Positions 57,933-64,000 of a DNA stretch of 64,000 nucleotides are shown piece after piece. The stretch spans positions 106,419 through 170,418 of the forward strand of contig RSEF01000027.1 of assembly GCA_003993805.1 (NCBI GenBank), written 5' to 3'. Below the pieces are notes generated by a model. It saw only the letters and a program-made list of their open reading frames with translations, had not been told where the DNA came from and ran no database searches. Positions within the stretch are counted from its first letter, which is position 1, and the number at the start of each line of letters is the position of its first letter. The stretch comes from Himantopus leucocephalus. Its lineage: Eukaryota; Chordata; Aves; Charadriiformes; Recurvirostridae. A program made the position numbers and the translations under genes.

Positions 57933-60900
57933 ATTTCTTGTTGTCTCCATTCTGTGCTGCTGATCATCCAGAAGAGCATCTTCCCAAGAGGCCACGCGAT
58001 GCTCATCAATGAAGGAGCTAAAGAGGCTGATACATGAGAGCTGCGTGGCTCTCCCTGAACTTCCAGGAAGGGTGCTTACCCCACTTCAGTAGTGCTGCTT
58101 TGGGCAGGGGGGCATTCCTGGAGACACCAAGCTGACCAAGCACAGACACTCCTAGCACAAGGCCAGTGCTAGGTTTGCTCCCCTTTATCTCATCCAGTCT
58201 CCAGGTAAATGCCACTGACCTTGTGAAGCCTGTCCATGGAGACATACTGCTTGCTTTATCTTTCCTGCAAAGCATATTTAGCATATTTTTCATGGACTGC
58301 ACTGCTCTGGTTGACGAGCTATGCCTGTGGCAGACCTTAGGAGACAACAGGGACTGCCAGAAGAGTAGGCAGAGGGTTAGGAGAGGACCCATGAGTGTCT
58401 CGAATTATTTATCCTCCCCGGTGCACTAGCATGCTTTACCCAGGAGAAACCAACTACTCTGAATGGTATTTCTGATACAATTTCAGCTCACTACATGCCA
58501 AGGAGCTGGAGAGCTCTGTGTGGACCATTAGGGCTGAGCAACACCATGCTCCCTTCTAAGTGGCCACTTAAACTCAGAAGTTATGTTCAAGAGCAGAGGA
58601 GTGAGCTGGTAGAGGCAGGGAAGAGGGACGGGGCAACAAGATCCCAACCAGAAAGCAAACCACAGTGTGAAGTGGCTCTGTTGTGGCCCGTGATTGGCAG
58701 CTCTGGGTCATGCTGGGCCTGGGCAGTTGCACACATTGGCTATGGACTGTGCTGAGCCCTGGTCACCGCAGTTAACCATGCTTCCCGTAGGGCGTAGCTT
58801 GGCATGTGCATCAGACACAGCCTGTGGCCATGGCCCTTCCTCTGGCCTTGTGTGGTCACTGTCAAGCACCACAATGTGATGAGGTGCCACCATGCTGTGG
58901 TGGCTGGGTGCCAGACCAAGGTCTGGGGGAGCTATTTGGGATCACCTGGTAAACCCGCTCTCAGCCATAACTCAGGACCGCTGGAGCTGGCAGCTCCCAC
59001 ATGCCCAAGCTGAAGGGCAAGAAGAGCCGCTAGTCTGGTGCCATCACTGCAGCACAAGGCCAGCTCCATCATCCCTCCCTGTAAAAACTGTGATCTGGTG
59101 TTCCTCTACATGTCCACAGGCTTCCCTCAGACAACCGCCCTTGTCTCTCCAGGGAGAGTCTGAGGAGCGCAGGGCACCCACAGCCCTTCAGGCTGAGCAA
59201 CTTTTGCACCAGTTGCATTAGCCCAGTTGCCAAGTTCCACAAATAGTTGCATCCAAACTGCTGCCACAGAGGCACCAGCAGCAGAAGAGAGCAACCAGGT
59301 ACACCAGCATCCAGTTTGTTTTGCTGCTACAGGAAAGATGCCACTGACGCGTTCTTGATGGGATTTGGCTCACTAGTGTCACATGTCCTTACCACAAACA
59401 TACCTGAGCTCAGCCCACCTGGGCAACCCTTATTGTTGGGTGGGCAGAAATGGATATTTCTAGTTCTCTTCTGGGGAGGGTGCAGATAAAGGAGAACTAA
59501 AGGAATAACACCAATGTGCCAATGGAGGAATGGAGTTATTCAAAGCTATTTCACGGTCATGTTCCTTGAAAGGCAGAAATGTACATTCTTAGAAAACAAC
59601 TGGTATTTATTGACTGACAAGAACACCAGCAGTGCAGACACTAGTGCAACATTGGACAACACAGCCAGCTACACAAATATGCATGTTACAATCAAAGGGA
59701 TTATATAAAAATTAGGACAAGGTACAAGCAGGACTGTAACGCAACTTAAAACCCATAGCACCATTTGCTTTCTAGAGGATACATAAGGAATATAAATAAC
59801 ATCGATACTTCTTGTCACAAGTTGTACATCTTGAGGTAGACAAATGTTTTGTTTCCCTTAAGGCACAGCCTTTTTTTTTTTCTTCAAGTGACACATTATA
59901 TCGTCGCAAATTTGCCTTCCAGTCTTACACAAGGTGTCTGAGGGTGTAGAAGTGGCTATTGCATGAGTGGGGTTTGTTACTCTGCTCATTAGTGTTTCTT
60001 GGCTCACGTGGCCCTATTTATTGATCTAATAAAGCACCCTTGACCCCAGCATTGCGCCGCCCTTCTGTCACAGCAACAGTGCTGCCTGGATCCCTGGTTA
60101 AGTCACAAGGAATTACTGGTGTCTAATCATTTTATGGGGCAGCCTCCAGATACGTGATTTCTTTCCAAGCAGGTTCACTTGGGGATGGTGAGGTCCATCC
60201 ACACCAGAACTTTATACACTTCAGTAAAAGTTTTCTGGTGGATCGTTATTTCCCTCCTGCAATAAGCATGCTGGATCCACTACTACCAAACCCAGCACCA
60301 CAACACACCAGGAGAGGCAATAAAAACTGGACTAGGAAGTACACACTGGGACAGGGAGTAACCTGTGTCTGCAGAGTAGCCCTTGTGTGGGTAGTGAGGA
60401 TCACAGCCAGGCAGGAGTATTAGAGCTATCACCATTCACGGGTTACTTGGATCTTAGGCACAGAGGAAAGGATTCTTCTTGAATCAAAAAGCTATACAGG
60501 AAATCATGTGCAGCTCAGATTTTTGCCATCAATAATCACGTTGAGATACATTTGCACTTGGGAAAGAATTTTTTTATAGCCAAGGCATAAGCTTTCGCCT
60601 TTGCTGCTGAAAAGAATTCCATGTAAAGCCTTAAGTGTGATCCCCTCACACCTCCAGCCTGTCATTCCAGTAACTTCTTTGCGCATATAACCAAAAAGGC
60701 AGTACTTCCCCTGGATTTGTAGTACATCGTAAGGTGTGCAGTGTATAGAAAGCTCACACACAGACCAAATGGAGGCCCAGGTTCTCACATGCCATATCTC
60801 CAGGAGGTGGCGGAAGAGCTTTGCTCAAGATGATGCTTGGTCTTGATTCTTGTAAGAAAATACAATTCAAGCCCAAGCAAACTGAATGCCAAACAGACCC

Positions 60901-63900
60901 AAGTTTTGCTTCCCAGTCACACAAAGACTCCCATGGCTGTTAGATGAAGTAAATCACATTTCTGAATGTCAACCCAATTTATCTCAAGTTTGGGTGATAA
61001 AACAGACCTGGATAACTAAATGGGGAAAAAAAAAAAAAGGAAAAACAAGCTATCTGCCTCAAGCAAACTTTTTCACTCCCTTATCCATAGCACCATTTCT
61101 AAAAGGCTTAGTATTGAAGGATACCACAAGCAGTGATATCACCATCGCCTCGAACTCAAAATATGCTCAAGCCTTGTCCCCAGACCTTATATGGGGAGTT
61201 TTAAATTATTTATTCCCCATCAGTTTTCATCATTTGATTTCCAGGCTGAGAGAGGCTGTCTGTTCTGACTGGAGGGGGTTGAACGGAAAGCTTTTCAGCT
61301 GGGACAGGGAGGGGCTGAGACAGGCTTTGAGTTAAGCTTGCAGAGCAAAGCCAGAGGACATCAGACTTCCTTGTCCAGGCTTGGCTTAACAGCTTACAAC
61401 CAAAATTTACTTCAGTCAAATGCCAAACCTCCATATTCCACTGAGCCCAAACTCCCCCCAAGGATACCAGAGAATGAACCATCTCTTCCTCAGATCTTCT
61501 CCATTTCTCCATTTCTCAAGCAGCTCTGAGCCACCTCTGAGGTCAAGGAGCTGCAGGCACAAAAGTCCACTTTGGTACATGAAAAAAAAAGTACTTAATT
61601 TTCCCCTGAAATATCTTTTTGTCCAGTTCTTAGTCTACAATTCCTGTGTGGTGCCAGGACTTCCAGGCACAACCTCATCTGTCAATTTACTTTGTTTACC
61701 GTATTCTTTGACTTCAACAAAGTTCTTTTGAGATCCCCATGGGACTGAGCTAACCCAACACTCAAGACAAAGGGCAGCTCCACCTCATAGTTGCTGGCAG
61801 CAAGACTGGACAAAGACATGGTATGGCATAGACGCTGCCAGTTTCAACAGATCACAGCTCAAATGGTAACACAGATCACTGCTAAAAACCTCCATTGCTA
61901 GAGATAATCCCTGCACATTTCACAGACATCAGTGTTTTCAGTAGCAAAGGACTTGGTGACACCACCTCAAAAGCAGGAATGTCCATACAACATGGGCTAC
62001 GCACACACAAAACAAGTTATTTTTCAAGTGCTGCAAAGTAGTATCCAATTCTGCCTCAAATGTGTCATCTTTGCCTCAAAGAGTGCCAAAGGACCACTTC
62101 AGTCCAAAATATCCACACTGAAGGGGCTTGATCTGGTTGCCTAAAGAAAAGCATCTAGTCCCCTTGCCGCAAACCTGTCCTTCAGTTCCCACAGACATCA
62201 GTGTTTCAGATGCAAAGGACACAAATAACCAAAGTTGCAAGTTCTACCAGTCTGACCATATTCCTCTCTGCCTAAATAATCATCTTACTATTCTTCTGGC
62301 CTTGTTTTTGAGTCTGTCGTGCAAAACACCTAGCATGCCTCTGAAATGCATTCACCTACCGCTCGAAGTGTTGCAACATTTGGAGCCAGATAAAGGATAT
62401 TATTATAACAACACTTTCTGCTGTGCGGAAGCCAGGCTGGCCTTTAGGACAGGAGAACTAGCCTATGGATTTGACATGCTCTTGACAGGAAAATGAAAGG
62501 TGTTAGTAATATGTATTTCCTTCCACAGTCACCGCAGAGCAGGACCAGGTCATTGGAGAAGACTAAAAGACTCACCTACATGTCTGTTCTTATGTGGTTT
62601 TCTCCTCTCTTTCTTTTCAGGAATAGTACAGAAGAGTGAGTCTGAGCAAGACAAAAAGCTTTACTTTGAAATGAGTGCACTCTGCAGGTACCTGGAGAGT
62701 ACCCCAAAGGCCCTACAAAGACCAGCCAGGCCCATGGAGGCTCCTCTTTAGCCGGAAGCCCAACAGCCACCTCGGCCAAGCTCCAACAAGCTGTTACTGG
62801 AGTCACTGAGGAGGGGAGAGAACAGATTTTTCACTTATGTGTGAGATGGATGGTAGATCCTCTCCAACAGGTCCAACTTTGGTTTGGAGGGCAGGAGCTT
62901 CATAGACCTGCTCCCAGCATGCAGCCTGACAGTTCCGACTGCGAGGGTGAAACACAGTGCTGCTCAGCAGGGTCACTTGGAGATTGGTGAACAGGAAGTT
63001 CTTAAGAGAAGAACTAACACTCAAAGTGACATAAACAGCTCGTCCTTTTAAGAAACAAGAGAGCATATTCATATCCCCTCAGTGGGATGCAGCCGTCAGG
63101 TGACACTGACCCAGACAACATTACTAGGAGGCTACAGAAGTGTTCTTTCTTCTTCAACTTCATGGCAAAGCTGGAGACAGAACTTACTAAGCCATTGAAA
63201 ACCAGTTCTGTCCTGAGTTCTTGCCTGCAGTGACCTTGTGCAAGTCCTGTTGCCTGATCTGCACAATGCATGAATCCCAACCTGCAGTGGTGTGTCTGCT
63301 CAAACCCCCTCAGTACATTTCATCAACATTAGCCCAAAGAGGAAACGAAAAGAAACAAGACCATCAGGAACACTTTCCACCACCTAGAAGCATCCTAGCT
63401 ACCTTCAAATTATGACATCTGGGTGTGGAGAATGGATGGTGCATGCCCAGAAATTAATGCCCGGTGGAGAACTGAGAAGTGCAGCTTTGGTAAAAGCAAG
63501 AGGACACAGCGGTGTCTCTTCCACCTGCTTCCCAAAGCTGTGCTTCCCCTCTCTTCCCACTGAGTTCCAGTCCCTATTTACATGAGAATGTTCCATGCAA
63601 CGGATGGGATCCCCACAGAACCCTCCTGTGACATGGTACTCCCTTCCTCTCCGATGCCGGACAAGCCAGGAGGTCAGTGGGGCAGGTGGCTTGGGATCAA
63701 TAGCGTAGAGCTAGTTGCTTTGTTGCTTCACCTATGATGCCTGTTTCTAACAATTTTAACTCATTGGGATGTTTTTTCATTGAGTGCTCAACACTGAGAC
63801 TCGTGGGAAGCTTTCAACTCCCAAAAGATTAAAAGCAACATGTAAATAACAGTCTGTTCGATATTAATTTCTCCAGTATTTAGGAGGTGAAAAAAAAAAG

Positions 63901-64000
63901 GCCAATTAACCCAATTTGTAGTATTATGTCTGTCATAAGCACTTGAATTCAGTTCAAGTCAACTTGAGCCAGAAAAAGGATAAAAAGGAATAAGCCCATT
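57933..64000. other. Intergenic, no gene recognised
   Basis: About 6 kb with only weak open frames. An AATAAA at 60028-60033 and a possible small exon at 62621-62687 were noted, but neither can be tied to a gene. Confidence 0.5.

Noticed and set aside
28121..64000. WNT9B or WNT3 exons expected from mammalian synteny
   Set aside because: No Wnt signature sequence was visible on either strand by eye.

Overview
The window is vertebrate nuclear DNA, almost certainly from a bird. Three things show this: many 5'-truncated CR1 LINE fragments with the avian 3' end (the 'ggtcccttccaacccaaaccattctatgattct' class of tail), avian ERVL-type LTRs, and two intron-containing genes with clean GT/AG junctions and CpG-island promoters. 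Nothing prokaryotic was seen: no operons, CRISPR arrays or insertion sequences.

Layout. (1) 1-460: probable endogenous-retrovirus LTR, plus strand. (2) 840-1260: CpG-island promoter with two RFX-type X-boxes, a YY1 and an NRF1 motif. (3) 1230-about 11355, plus strand: a complete GTSF1-family gene, a piRNA-pathway CHHC zinc-finger protein. I rebuilt it from six coding exons plus a terminal exon that supplies only the last two bases of the stop codon. The predicted protein is 161 residues. (4) About 11.4-15.6 kb: intergenic DNA between convergent genes, with one ERVL LTR fragment. (5) 17439-27560, minus strand: GOSR2 (membrin), a Golgi Qb-SNARE. Five exons encode the first 159 residues. The final exon, with the end of the SNARE motif and the tail anchor, is not visible; a 10-N gap at 15661-15670 lies where it would be expected. 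(6) 27.56-27.78 kb: GOSR2 CpG-island promoter with ETS and NRF1 motifs and a strong CTCF-like motif. (7) About 28-64 kb: some 36 kb with no recognisable coding exon, containing scattered CR1 copies and two 100-N gaps.

The two genes are unrelated in function: one is a germline transposon-silencing cofactor, the other a housekeeping secretory SNARE. They are arranged tail to tail. The most interesting points are a tryptophan-to-leucine difference at a putative PIWI-contact position in the GTSF1-family protein, paired X-boxes in its promoter, the split stop codon, the missing GOSR2 tail-anchor exon together with alternative 3' ends, and the CTCF-like motif between GOSR2 and the gene-free flank. 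I found no convincing previously undescribed system. Comparisons with human or mouse proteins are from memory, not from a search.
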